NCBI GenBank assembly: GCA_938005545.1
Contig: CALKXV010000044.1
Location: forward strand, 1-32,703
Length of the DNA: 32,703 bases
Source: an uncultured Paracoccaceae bacterium
GTDB taxonomy: Bacteria; Pseudomonadota; Alphaproteobacteria; Rhodobacterales; Rhodobacteraceae
Direction of reading: 5' to 3'
In this document: piece by piece, positions 25,505-32,703 of the stretch
Layout: every line of letters begins with the position of its first letter
Position numbering within the stretch: the stretch's first letter is position 1
Position numbers and translations under genes: made by a program
Notes under the pieces: model-generated
Told to the model about the DNA's origin: nothing
What the model saw: only the letters and a program-made list of their open reading frames with translations
Database searches by the model: none

Positions 25505-26305
25505 ATGAGTTTTTCAACATCGCCGCGACGAACAAAAGATACTTATGGCCGTCCTGTAGATCAGGCATGGACTGTGCGAAAAGCGGGAACAATCCGTCCC
25601 GATGTCGAAGTGGTGCCTAAGGCGCGGGTCACGCGACGGTTCGAAACGGAATGGCTGGAAGACGGCAGCGTCTTGTCAAACACAATGACCGCCCCTGCAT
25701 TTCCTGCATTTGAACAAGCTTTTTCGGCCTTCAGCCACGGCGTATTGGTGCACACCACGGATGGACCTGTTGCAGTAGAAGACCTTGAACCCGGCATGCA
25801 CCTTGAATGTCCGGGTGGCAGGGTAACGAAACTAATGTGGAAGGGGTCGATCACAATCGTGCCGGGCGCCCCCACATTGAACGCAGAACCCGACAAACTG
25901 TACCGCGTTATGTCTGATAGCTTTGGACTTGGGCGCCCTGTTCAAGACCAAACCTTCGGCCCCGCTGCCCGCCGTCTGGACCGCGACGCAAAATTGCGCG
26001 CAGCTATCGGCGCCGACGCAGCACTCGTTCCGCTTTCAGCTCAGGCAGACGGTCACTCAGTCATCGAAGTCACCCCCGTATCGCCGACGCGGGTCTACCA
26101 CCTCGCCTGCGAAACCCACGAAACCATCCTTGCGGCAGGCCTTGAAGTGGAAACCTATCACCCCGGCCCGGAAACTCCGATTTCCTTGCCAGAAGAAGTG
26201 CTGCGGATGTTCATGACGTTCTTCCCGCACTTGATCCACGTGCGCGACTTCGGGCGTCTTTCCGCCCCGCGCATCTCAGCCGATGAGTTTTACGCGATTT
26301 CTTGA
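25505..26305 (+). CDS. Hint (hedgehog/intein) domain protein lacking the usual nucleophile
   Basis: A 266-residue protein with a Hint-type core from about residue 74. FSHGVLVHTTDGPVAVEDL aligns with the common CFxxGTxIxTxxGxxPVExL pattern, followed by LEPGMHLECPGG, VTKLMWKGS and the late VYHLACETHETILAAGLEVE, which resembles the Hint C-terminal block. The position normally held by the splicing cysteine is Ala75, so self-cleavage is unlikely. The first 60 residues are basic and probably disordered. Hint proteins are very numerous in Rhodobacterales, often in surface proteins; this one has no signal peptide. Its function is unknown. Confidence 0.8.
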   Translation: MSFSTSPRRTKDTYGRPVDQAWTVRKAGTIRPDVEVVPKARVTRRFETEWLEDGSVLSNTMTAPAFPAFEQAFSAFSHGVLVHTTDGPVAVEDLEPGMHLECPGGRVTKLMWKGSITIVPGAPTLNAEPDKLYRVMSDSFGLGRPVQDQTFGPAARRLDRDAKLRAAIGADAALVPLSAQADGHSVIEVTPVSPTRVYHLACETHETILAAGLEVETYHPGPETPISLPEEVLRMFMTFFPHLIHVRDFGRLSAPRISADEFYAIS

Positions 26306-26335
26306 GACACAAAGCGCTCGCATCAACGGCGACGG

Positions 26336-26836
26336 CTAAGCCGTTTGGTTCAGGCGATCTTCCAAGACATCAAACGGAACACCAGGGTCGTCTTTGGCCC
26401 CGCGGATCACAAGCGAGGTTTTGACCCCGATCACATTCGGTGCCGCCGTCAATTGCTCGGTCAGAAACCGCTGAAAGGTTGAAAGATCGGGTGCGACGCA
26501 CTTCAAAACAAAGTCCACTTCGCCGTTCAACATGTGGCATTCGCGCACAAGCGGCCAGCCCTTGCACCGATCTTCGAAGGCAGACAGATCGGCTTCCGCT
26601 TGGCTCTGTAGCCCGACCATCGCAAAAACCTGTACTTCGAAACCCAAGGCGCGGGCATCGACAGCGGCGTGATAGCCTTGGATCAGACCCTGTTCTTCCA
26701 AGGCGCGTACCCGGCGCAAACAGGGTGGCGCAGAAATTCCGACCCGTCCCGCAAGTTCAACATTGGTCATGCGACCATCGGCTTGCAGTTCAGCCAAGAT
26801 GTTTCGGTCGATGGCATCAAGCTTATGGCTTGGCAT
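26336..26836 (-). CDS. Lrp/AsnC-family transcriptional regulator
   Basis: A 166-residue regulator with an N-terminal helix-turn-helix (LDAIDRNILAELQADGRMTN, then GISAPPCLRRVRALEEQGLI) and a C-terminal RAM ligand-binding domain (about 65-155, with VRECHMLNGEVDFVLKC and GVKTSLVIRG). Such proteins form dimers to octamers and respond to amino acids. The start MPSHKLDAIDRN at 26836 is preferred over an upstream in-frame start at 26917 that would run through the operator. It is divergent from trxB and likely controls itself and perhaps trxB. The effector is unknown. Confidence 0.92.
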   Translation of the reverse strand: MPSHKLDAIDRNILAELQADGRMTNVELAGRVGISAPPCLRRVRALEEQGLIQGYHAAVDARALGFEVQVFAMVGLQSQAEADLSAFEDRCKGWPLVRECHMLNGEVDFVLKCVAPDLSTFQRFLTEQLTAAPNVIGVKTSLVIRGAKDDPGVPFDVLEDRLNQTA

Positions 26837-26884
26837 GGCGCGTGCTTCCCTTGGTTTATAAGGAAACTTACAAGGGCAGCCGCA

Positions 26885-26915
26885 GTTGCGCAATAATATT
26901 TCAAGATTGCGCAAC
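26885..26915. promoter_or_regulatory. Long dyad, probable Lrp-type operator
   Basis: Perfect ten-base inverted arms GTTGCGCAAT (26885-26894) and ATTGCGCAAC (26906-26915) are separated by 11 AT-rich bases. Each arm itself contains the palindrome TTGCGCAA, and the two palindromes are 21 bases apart centre to centre, two helical turns. That geometry suits cooperative binding of two dimers of the adjacent Lrp-family protein. It lies in the lrp-trxB divergent region. Confidence 0.6.
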
Positions 26916-27046
26916 ATTAGAAAACTCTAAACCTGAGCCAAAACCCCGATTTTCCCGATCGCACGGAAAATTGGTAGGCCAACCCCTTCAACTTGACTGT
27001 CCTGCGGGCTATCTCTGCTCAACGCTGCATTTCCCCGAGGTACAAG

Positions 27047-28012
27047 ATGTCTGATATCCGCCACACCAAAGTTCTGATCATTGGCTCTGGCCCTGCGGGC
27101 TATACCGCTGGCGTCTATGCCAGTCGCGCGATGCTGGAACCCTTGTTGGTGCAGGGCATTCAGCCGGGCGGACAGCTGACCATCACGACCGAGGTGGAAA
27201 ACTGGCCGGGCGAAAGCCACATTCAAGGCCCCGATCTTATGGTTCAAATGGAAGAACATGCCCGCTCTGTTGGAACCGAGATCATCTCGGATCACATCCA
27301 ATCGCTTGATCTGGCAAAACGTCCCTACACGGCCAAAGGCGACAGCGGCACGACGTATACCGCCGATGCCGTTATTTTGGCGACGGGTGCGCAAGCCAAA
27401 TGGCTGGGCCTGCCGACCGAAGAAGCCTTCAAGGGCTTTGGTGTGTCGGCCTGCGCGACCTGCGACGGGTTCTTTTACCGAGGCCAGGACGTGGTCGTGA
27501 TCGGCGGCGGCAACACGGCTGTGGAAGAAGCTTTGTTCCTCACCAATTTCGCGTCTAAGGTCACGCTGGTTCACCGCCGCGATGAATTGCGAGCCGAGAA
27601 AATCCTGCAACACCGCCTGTTTAACCACGACAAAGTTGAGATCCTGTGGGACCACAACCTTGAAGAAGTTTTTGGAGCCGATGATCCCAAAGGCGTTGAA
27701 GGCGTGCGATTGAAACACACGAAAACCGGCGAGGTAGCAGAATTGCCCTGCAAGGGCGTCTTCATCGCCATCGGCCACGCACCCTCAAACGAATTGGTAA
27801 AAGACACGTTGGAACTGCATTCGGGCGGCTATGTCGTGACGGCCCCCGATTCCACCGCCACATCCATTCCCGGCGTTTTTGCAGCTGGCGACATCACTGA
27901 CCATGTCTACCGCCAAGCCGTAACATCGGCTGGAATGGGGTGCATGGCAGCCCTTGAAGCCGAGCGTTTCTTGGCGGAACAGGGCCAAGACGCGGATATT
28001 GCCGCGGAATGA
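27047..28012 (+). CDS. trxB: Thioredoxin-disulfide reductase
   Basis: A 321-residue FAD/NADPH flavoenzyme that reduces thioredoxin. FAD motif [16 protein letters not shown] (13-28), redox-active CATC (136-139) in [16 protein letters not shown] motif [14 protein letters not shown] (150-163) and the C-terminal FAD motif [20 protein letters not shown] are all intact. I chose the ATG at 27047 ([13 protein letters not shown]) as the family-like start; the in-frame extension to 26993 has no similarity. Divergent from the Lrp-type gene. Confidence 0.97.
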   Translation: MSDIRHTKVLIIGSGPAGYTAGVYASRAMLEPLLVQGIQPGGQLTITTEVENWPGESHIQGPDLMVQMEEHARSVGTEIISDHIQSLDLAKRPYTAKGDSGTTYTADAVILATGAQAKWLGLPTEEAFKGFGVSACATCDGFFYRGQDVVVIGGGNTAVEEALFLTNFASKVTLVHRRDELRAEKILQHRLFNHDKVEILWDHNLEEVFGADDPKGVEGVRLKHTKTGEVAELPCKGVFIAIGHAPSNELVKDTLELHSGGYVVTAPDSTATSIPGVFAAGDITDHVYRQAVTSAGMGCMAALEAERFLAEQGQDADIAAE

Positions 28013-28113
28013 AACCTAACGATCGCTCTTTTTACATCTATTTTTAGGTCACCCGGTCAATCAGACACGACTTGAGCCAACTCGAAAAAAGTTACGATTT
28101 GCTCTTACTTTTT

Positions 28114-28145
28114 TGAACAAGTGCTATATCTGTTCACACGTGAAC
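28114..28145. promoter_or_regulatory. Overlapping dyads upstream of the HTH-Sat-CysC gene
   Basis: TGAACA (28114-28119) pairs with TGTTCA (28131-28136) across 11 bases, and GTTCAC-AC-GTGAAC (28132-28145) forms a second tight dyad sharing the middle half-site. Three related half-sites within 32 bases and about 45 bases before the start suggest an operator, possibly for the winged-helix domain encoded by the gene itself. The assignment is inferential. Confidence 0.4.
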
Positions 28146-28188
28146 GCATATTGATGCAGGGCATAAGTCACTGTCTGAGGCTAATCAA

Positions 28189-30234
28189 ATGACTGATGAG
28201 GAAGACCGGATTTTCCGGCTGCTTCGACAACTTGATCTGGCACCCAGTGCATCTCAGCGCGCAACGGCTACTGCCCTTGGCGTGTCGCTTGGCCATCTGA
28301 ACGCCCAACTCAAATCCGCCGCACAGGCTGGGTTGATCACAATCAGCGCCCGCGACGGCCCGGACAAACGCCAACGATTTTCCTATTCCATCACATCGCG
28401 TGGTGCCGCAGAAAAAATCCGTCTGACCGATCACTTTCTGGCCCGCAAACTGGCCGAATATGACGCCCTTCACGCAGAATTAACCGGCTCGGCCAGCGGC
28501 CTTGTACCAAACCCCACGAGGATCAACGTGATGCAAGACAATCACTCCCCTATTCCTGAACTTTTCGTCTCCTACGAAAGCTCGCTTAAGCTCAAGAAGG
28601 AAGCCGCCGATCTTCAAAGCTGGGATCTGACGCCGCGCCAAATTTGCGACCTTGGGCTGCTGATGAATGGCGGTTTCAATCCGCTGAAAGGCTTTTTGAA
28701 CCAAGAAGACTACGACGGTGTTGTCGAAAATATGCGCATGACGGATGGCACGCTTTGGCCGATGCCAATCACCCTGGACGTGACCGAAGAGTTCGCCGAC
28801 AGCATCGCACTGGGGCAGGATATCGCACTGCGCGATCAGGAAGGCGTGATCCTTGGCACCATGACGGTGACTGACCGCTGGACGCCCGACAAATCCCGCG
28901 AAGCCGTTAAGGTATTTGGGACGGATGACGTGGCGCACCCTGCGGTGAATTACCTGTACCACACGGCGGGCAAAGTTTATCTTGGCGGCCCTATCACCGG
29001 CTTACAGCCGCCCGTCCACTATGATTTTAAAATGCGCCGCGACACGCCGAATGAGTTGCGGGCCTATTTCCGCAAACTTGGCTGGCGCCGCATAGTGGCC
29101 TTCCAGACCCGCAATCCCCTGCACCGCGCACATCAGGAACTGACATTCCGCGCCGCCAAGGATGCTGCGGCAAACCTTTTGATCCATCCTGTCGTCGGAC
29201 TGACGAAACCCGGCGACGTCGATCACTTTACTCGCGTTCGGTGCTATGAAGCCGTGCTTGATAAATACCCGGCTGCCACGACCACGATGAGCCTGTTGAA
29301 CCTCGCCATGCGCATGGCTGGCCCGCGCGAAGCGCTTTGGCACGGGCTCATCCGCAAAAACCATGGCTGCACGCATATGATCATCGGACGAGACCACGCC
29401 GGGCCCGGCAAAAACTCCAAAGGCGAAGATTTTTACGGCCCCTATGAAGCACAGGATCTCTTCCGCGAATATGGTGATGAAATCGGCATCGAAATGGTCG
29501 ACTTCAAACAGATGGTCTATGTGCAAGAGCGCGCCCAATATGAACCTGCCGATGAAGTAATAGACGGCTCAACCGTGCTGAATATATCCGGCACAGAACT
29601 TCGTCGCCGGTTGCGCGAAGGCCTCGACATCCCTGAATGGTTCTCATTTCCAAATGTCGTGACTGAATTGCGCCGCCGTTACCCACCTCGTGCGGAACAA
29701 GGCTTTACCGTCTTTTTCACCGGGCTCTCAGGGTCGGGGAAATCAACGGTCGCCAATGCGCTGATGGTTAAACTGATGGAAATGGGCGGACGCCCTGTCA
29801 CACTCTTGGATGGGGATATCGTGCGAAAAAACCTGTCGTCCGAACTTGGGTTCTCGAAAGAACACCGCGATCTCAACATCCGCCGCATTGGCTATGTTGC
29901 CAGCGAAATCACCAAGAATGGCGGCATAGCGCTCTGCGCGCCCATTGCGCCTTACGCCACAACCCGGCGCGCCGTACGCGAAGACATCGAAGCCTTCGGT
30001 GCTTTCGTTGAAGTACACGTCGCGACATCGCTGGAAGAATGCGAACGCCGTGATCGCAAGGGTTTGTACAGGCTGGCACGTGAAGGAAAGATCAAGGAAT
30101 TCACAGGTATTTCAGATCCTTACGACGTACCCGAAACCCCCGAGCTTCGCCTGGATACCGAAAACGTCGAAGTCGACCACTGTGCACATCAAGTGTTGTT
30201 GCAATTAGAACAGATGGGGCTTGTTGCAGGCTAA
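28189..30234 (+). CDS. Winged-helix domain fused to bifunctional sulfate adenylyltransferase/APS kinase
   Basis: A 681-residue fusion. Residues 1-100 form a MarR-like winged helix (RIFRLLRQLDLAPSASQRAT, LGVSLGHLNAQLKSAAQAGL, wing DGPDKRQRFSYSIT) like regulators linked to exopolysaccharide loci. From Met115 the protein is a complete ATP sulfurylase with TRNPLHRAHQEL (about 307-318, nucleotide motif) and GRDHAGPG. An APS kinase follows with P-loop GLSGSGKST (512-520) and the late block RKGLYRLAREGKIKEFTG. Together they convert sulfate to PAPS. The internal ATG at 28531 has GAGG nine bases before it, so a stand-alone 567-residue enzyme, the normal length for this bifunctional family, is probably also made. 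The fusion is unusual; I see no stop or frameshift separating the parts. Confidence 0.9.
   Translation: MTDEEDRIFRLLRQLDLAPSASQRATATALGVSLGHLNAQLKSAAQAGLITISARDGPDKRQRFSYSITSRGAAEKIRLTDHFLARKLAEYDALHAELTGSASGLVPNPTRINVMQDNHSPIPELFVSYESSLKLKKEAADLQSWDLTPRQICDLGLLMNGGFNPLKGFLNQEDYDGVVENMRMTDGTLWPMPITLDVTEEFADSIALGQDIALRDQEGVILGTMTVTDRWTPDKSREAVKVFGTDDVAHPAVNYLYHTAGKVYLGGPITGLQPPVHYDFKMRRDTPNELRAYFRKLGWRRIVAFQTRNPLHRAHQELTFRAAKDAAANLLIHPVVGLTKPGDVDHFTRVRCYEAVLDKYPAATTTMSLLNLAMRMAGPREALWHGLIRKNHGCTHMIIGRDHAGPGKNSKGEDFYGPYEAQDLFREYGDEIGIEMVDFKQMVYVQERAQYEPADEVIDGSTVLNISGTELRRRLREGLDIPEWFSFPNVVTELRRRYPPRAEQGFTVFFTGLSGSGKSTVANALMVKLMEMGGRPVTLLDGDIVRKNLSSELGFSKEHRDLNIRRIGYVASEITKNGGIALCAPIAPYATTRRAVREDIEAFGAFVEVHVATSLEECERRDRKGLYRLAREGKIKEFTGISDPYDVPETPELRLDTENVEVDHCAHQVLLQLEQMGLVAG
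28518..28533 (+). promoter_or_regulatory. Internal ribosome binding site and start for Sat-CysC
   Basis: GAGG (28518-28521) precedes the in-frame ATG at 28531 by nine bases, exactly where ATP sulfurylase homology begins (MQDNHSPIPELFVSYESSLK). This supports a second, shorter product without the winged helix. Confidence 0.55.
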
Positions 30235-30319
30235 CAGCTTTGGCCAAATGGGTTTCATCAAGCTCGCAATACCGAGCCTAACAGTGAAGCGCGCTACAAG
30301 TGCTCTGCAAGCCTGTACG

Positions 30320-30350
30320 AAAAAGCCCCGGGCGATTTATCGCCCGGAGC
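30320..30350 (-). terminator. Intrinsic terminator of glnK-amtB
   Basis: CCGGGCGAT (30328-30336) and ATCGCCCGG (30339-30347) form a perfect nine-pair GC-rich stem with a two-base loop. On the minus strand it is followed by GGGC and five Ts (30324-30320), a textbook intrinsic terminator about 25 bases after the amtB stop. It may also slow transcription arriving from sat-cysC on the plus strand, though no T-run follows there. Confidence 0.85.
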
Positions 30351-30374
30351 AGTCAGCTGACGGGGAGGAGAAAG

Positions 30375-31688
30375 TCAGCCTCGAGAGAAGTCAGGATAGG
30401 CTTCCATGCCAAGCTCGGCAGTATCCAAGCCGTTGATCTCAGCTTCTTCGGACACCCGGATGCCGATGACACCCTTCAGAACGCTCCAGACGATCAGCGA
30501 TGCGACGAAGGTAAAGGCACCATAGGCGATGATACCCATGATCTGAGTGCTAAGACTTGCGTCACCGTTGTAAAAGACAACCGCAATCGTACCCCAGATG
30601 CCCGCGATGAGGTGTACAGGAATTGCGCCAACAACATCGTCGATTTTGAGCTTGTCGAGCAGCGGAACCGTGAAGACCACGATGACACCACCAACTGCAC
30701 CGATCCAAAGCGCACCGAACAACGTGGGTGCCAATGGTTCAGCGGTGATAGACACCAGACCGGCAAGTGCGCCATTAAGTACCATCGTCAGATCGACTTT
30801 CTTGAACATGATCTGCGTCAGGATCAACGCTGCAACAGCGCCGGACGCCGCAGCCATGTTCGTGTTGGCAAAGATGCGGCTGACGTCTGTGATGTCGCCG
30901 ACAGTACCCGCAGCCAATTGCGAACCACCGTTAAAGCCAAACCAACCAAGCCACAAAATGAACGTACCCAAAGTGGCCAACGCAAGGTTTGAACCCGGCA
31001 TCGGATTAACGCGGCCTTCTTTGTACTTACCCAAACGCGGACCAAGCACGATTGCGCCCGCAAGTGCGGCCCAACCACCGACCGAGTGTACAATAGTCGA
31101 ACCAGCGAAATCCGAGAACCCGGCTTCAGACAACCAGCCGCCGCCCCACTGCCAAGACCCAGAAATCGGGTACATCACACCGGTCAACAGAACGACAAAG
31201 AGCAGAAACGGCCAGAGCTTGATGCGTTCGGCCAGTGTGCCCGAAACGATCGACGCGGTTGCTGCGACAAACATCAACTGGAAGAAAAAGTCCGAACCAA
31301 CCGACGCATAGTCAAGGGCCGCATCGGCGGCATCCAGACCAACAGGTTCTAGCGAGGTGGGCGAGAAAAGTGGCCCCATCCAACCGGCAATCGACCAAGC
31401 ATCACCCGGATACATCAGGTTAAAGCCGATCAACCAGTACATGATCGAAGCAATCGAAAACAGCGCGATGTTCTTCGTCAGCTGCATTGTCACGTTCTTG
31501 GAACGGACCAAACCCGCTTCCAACATTGCAAATCCGGCCGCCATCCAGAACACCAGAAAACCGCCCACAAGGAACAAAAGTGTCGTAAGAATATAGGGTT
31601 GAATGTCTGGCGCCGCGTCCTGGGCCAGAGCAAATGTCGGCAAGGCAGCAGTGCCCGTTGCGACAATAAGAAGTGTCTTGAGTTTCAT
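30375..31688 (-). CDS. amtB: Ammonium transporter AmtB
   Basis: A 437-residue Amt/Mep/Rh channel. It begins with a signal peptide (MKLKTLLIVATGTAALPTFA, cleavage probably near ALA-QDA) and has eleven hydrophobic segments. Family blocks include FWMAAGFAMLEAGLVRSKN, FAGSTIVHSVGGWAALAGA (first pore histidine), WLGWFGFNGGS and IPVHLIAGIWGTIAV (second pore histidine). It conducts ammonium when nitrogen is scarce and is plugged by GlnK. The gene follows glnK by 17 bases. The frame stays open upstream through glnK, but only the ATG at 31688 gives an Amt-like N-terminus. Confidence 0.96.
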   Translation of the reverse strand: MKLKTLLIVATGTAALPTFALAQDAAPDIQPYILTTLLFLVGGFLVFWMAAGFAMLEAGLVRSKNVTMQLTKNIALFSIASIMYWLIGFNLMYPGDAWSIAGWMGPLFSPTSLEPVGLDAADAALDYASVGSDFFFQLMFVAATASIVSGTLAERIKLWPFLLFVVLLTGVMYPISGSWQWGGGWLSEAGFSDFAGSTIVHSVGGWAALAGAIVLGPRLGKYKEGRVNPMPGSNLALATLGTFILWLGWFGFNGGSQLAAGTVGDITDVSRIFANTNMAAASGAVAALILTQIMFKKVDLTMVLNGALAGLVSITAEPLAPTLFGALWIGAVGGVIVVFTVPLLDKLKIDDVVGAIPVHLIAGIWGTIAVVFYNGDASLSTQIMGIIAYGAFTFVASLIVWSVLKGVIGIRVSEEAEINGLDTAELGMEAYPDFSRG

Positions 31689-31705
31689 GTGGTGTGCCCC
31701 TTCGC

Positions 31706-32044
31706 TCAAATCGCGTCTTCGTTGGTTTCGCCCGTTCGCACCCGCACCGCGGATGCCACATCGAGCACAAATATCTTGCCATCCCCGATCTTGTCGGTTT
31801 TGGCGGTGGTTGAGATCGTCTCGACCACCTGATCGGCCATCGAGGCCGAAACCACGATTTCGAGCTTCACTTTGGGAACGAAATTCACAGCGTATTCCGC
31901 CCCCCGATAGATTTCTGTATGACCGGATTGCGAGCCGAAGCCCTTGATTTCCGTAACCATCATGCCCCTCACGCCGATTGAGGTCAGCGCCTCGCGCACC
32001 TCTTCCAGCTTGAAGGGTTTGATCGCAGCAATGATCAGTTTCAT
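31706..32044 (-). CDS. glnK: Nitrogen regulatory PII protein GlnK
   Basis: A 112-residue PII protein, the standard length. The T-loop GFGSQSGHTEIYRGAEYAVNF carries Tyr51, the uridylylation site, and Tyr46. KIGDGKIFVLDV and AVRVRTGETNEDAI are the PII C-terminal signature. It senses 2-oxoglutarate and ATP/ADP and, paired with amtB, is expected to control ammonium uptake at the membrane. An AAGG five bases before the ATG at 32044 supports this start over the longer in-frame extension to 32155. The linkage to amtB makes GlnK the better name than GlnB. Confidence 0.96.
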   Translation of the reverse strand: MKLIIAAIKPFKLEEVREALTSIGVRGMMVTEIKGFGSQSGHTEIYRGAEYAVNFVPKVKLEIVVSASMADQVVETISTTAKTDKIGDGKIFVLDVASAVRVRTGETNEDAI

Positions 32045-32506
32045 GGCAACCTTCCCCAAAGTTCGAGACACGTATGCGCCCCCTCGTTGCGCCGAACGTC
32101 TTGCGACTACACAGGCGGCACAAGATTTTGTGGGTGAGAAAAACAGCAGAACCAACGCGCCTTCCAGAATTTCTGCACAATTTATGAGCTTTGCCCATTT
32201 TATGTGCGGACAAGAAATTACAAACGCAGCGTTAAGGATTGTCGGGTTAGGATTTTGGAAGGAGCTGAGCGCGGTGGATTTGTTGCAAAATGTACGGGTT
32301 CAAAGGAGCAAAATATCCAATTTGTACGCGATCACCGCGCGGCCCGGTTAAACCTTTCCTAACAAAAATCCGCCGAAAAACCCGAAGTTGATCTGCCGAA
32401 TACAGACCGAAGACGAGATTGAAACTTCAAAACCGGAGAGAAGGTGAAGCAGTCCATCAGAAAGCGGCGCAGGGGTATGTCGTTTGCAAGGTTTCGGAGA
32501 GGATGT
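32045..32506. other. Region upstream of glnK, up to the insertion sequence
   Basis: These 462 bases hold no convincing gene. They must contain the glnK-amtB promoter. I looked for a sigma-54 site (TGGCAC-N5-TTGCW) and did not find a good one, so the promoter type is open. The part nearest the IS (about 32350-32506) has no recognisable feature and may be interrupted chromosomal sequence. Confidence 0.4.
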
Positions 32507-32703
32507 TGAGCAGCCCCACTTGAGTGGTCCATATTGAAAGTTAGTGCATGATTGGCCTTTGTTCCATCGAGATGATGGCCTCAGGCGCAGGCGGGCGATA
32601 GCCCAATGCACTGTGTGGTCGCTTGGTGTTATAGTGGTTCCTCCATCTTTCGATGATGATTTGAGCCTCCCGAAGCGAGTAAAAAATCTCACCGTTCAGC
32701 AGT
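32507..32703 (-). mobile_element. IS3-family insertion sequence, one end only
   Basis: The element enters from the right edge. The transposase reading frame ends at 32541, and about 34 bases of non-coding end follow, with TGAGCAGCCCCACTTGAGTG starting at 32507 as the likely terminal inverted repeat. The boundary is estimated from the TGA...-type tip usual for the family. The other end and target duplication are outside the window. Confidence 0.7.
32541..32703 (-). CDS. IS3-family transposase (OrfB), C-terminal part, cut by window edge
   Basis: The last 53 or so residues of an rve-type integrase-core transposase. The translation includes LREAQIIIERWRNHYNTKRP, then HSALGYRPPAPEAII and the end MEQRPIMH before TAA. 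The N-Y-N-x-x-R-P-H-x-x-L-G-Y/x-P-P signature is diagnostic for the C-terminus of IS3-family OrfB proteins. The catalytic DDE residues would mostly lie outside the window, so activity cannot be judged. Confidence 0.88.
   Translation of the reverse strand, partial: LLNGEIFYSLREAQIIIERWRNHYNTKRPHSALGYRPPAPEAIISMEQRPIMH

Noticed and set aside
26440-27054. 204-codon plus-strand ORF over the Lrp gene and the trxB upstream region
   Set aside because: It runs antisense through the regulator and into the divergent promoter region; low-complexity basic translation.
31689-32213. N-terminal extension of amtB through glnK
   Set aside because: Open frame only by chance; the extension lies over the glnK gene and the signal peptide starts at 31688.
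32045-32350. Sigma-54 promoter for glnK-amtB
   Set aside because: No sequence close to TGGCAC-N5-TTGC was found on the minus strand.
32348-32692. 114-codon minus-strand ORF at the right end
   Set aside because: It is a different frame of the IS3 transposase and its end sequence; the true transposase frame ends at 32541.

Overview
The window looks like chromosomal DNA of an alphaproteobacterium, most likely a Rhodobacterales/Roseobacter-type marine bacterium. I infer this from protein resemblance and gene order: the mreBCD-mrdA-rodA block, the lgt-midA-pgeF-Hint cluster, an Lrp regulator divergent from trxB, a fused sulfate adenylyltransferase/APS kinase, and glnK-amtB. No rRNA, tRNA or CRISPR array was seen. 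The only clear transposon is an IS3-type fragment cut off by the right edge.

Layout. 1-1183: the start of an ArsR-type regulator (minus) with an operator-like palindrome, divergent from an SseB-family gene. 1187-7818 (all minus): the elongasome operon mreB-mreC-mreD-mrdA(PBP2)-rodA, ending in a GhrA-like 2-hydroxyacid dehydrogenase that is coupled to rodA by a 4-nt overlap. 7970-18163 (all minus): eight tightly packed genes in the order soluble Ser/Thr kinase, FHA protein, PP2C phosphatase, GTPase with a degenerate G3 motif, dynamin-like GTPase, second small GTPase, Roadblock/LC7-like protein, unknown protein. 18420-19001: thymidine kinase, followed by overlapping inverted repeats and an AT-richer two-TM orphan gene (19124-19768). 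19933-21760 (minus): YbjN-like gene, proC, csaA. 22076-25199: ubiK (minus) divergent from lgt-midA-pgeF (plus). 25321-26305: a small basic ORF and a Hint-domain protein. 26336-28012: Lrp/AsnC regulator divergent from trxB. 28189-30234: winged-helix domain fused to Sat-CysC. 30375-32044 (minus): glnK-amtB. 32507-32703: IS3-family end.

The most noteworthy element is the eight-gene block. It pairs a complete phospho-signalling set (writer, reader, eraser) with three P-loop GTPases, one of them dynamin-like, and a protein resembling a small-GTPase regulator of the MglB/Roadblock type. Two of the GTPases look like paralogues of each other, and one of these has lost its G3 motif. The block contains none of the structural genes of a type VI secretion system, where kinase-FHA-phosphatase sets are well known. 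My hypothesis is a phosphorylation-controlled, membrane-associated GTPase machine. Its position immediately upstream of mreB on the same strand makes a link to envelope growth or cell shape attractive but unproven.

Other points of interest are the HTH-Sat-CysC fusion, which has a good internal ribosome binding site exactly where the enzyme begins; a long dyad in the lrp-trxB divergent region; two hairpins between mreB and mreC; and a Hint domain lacking its usual nucleophile.
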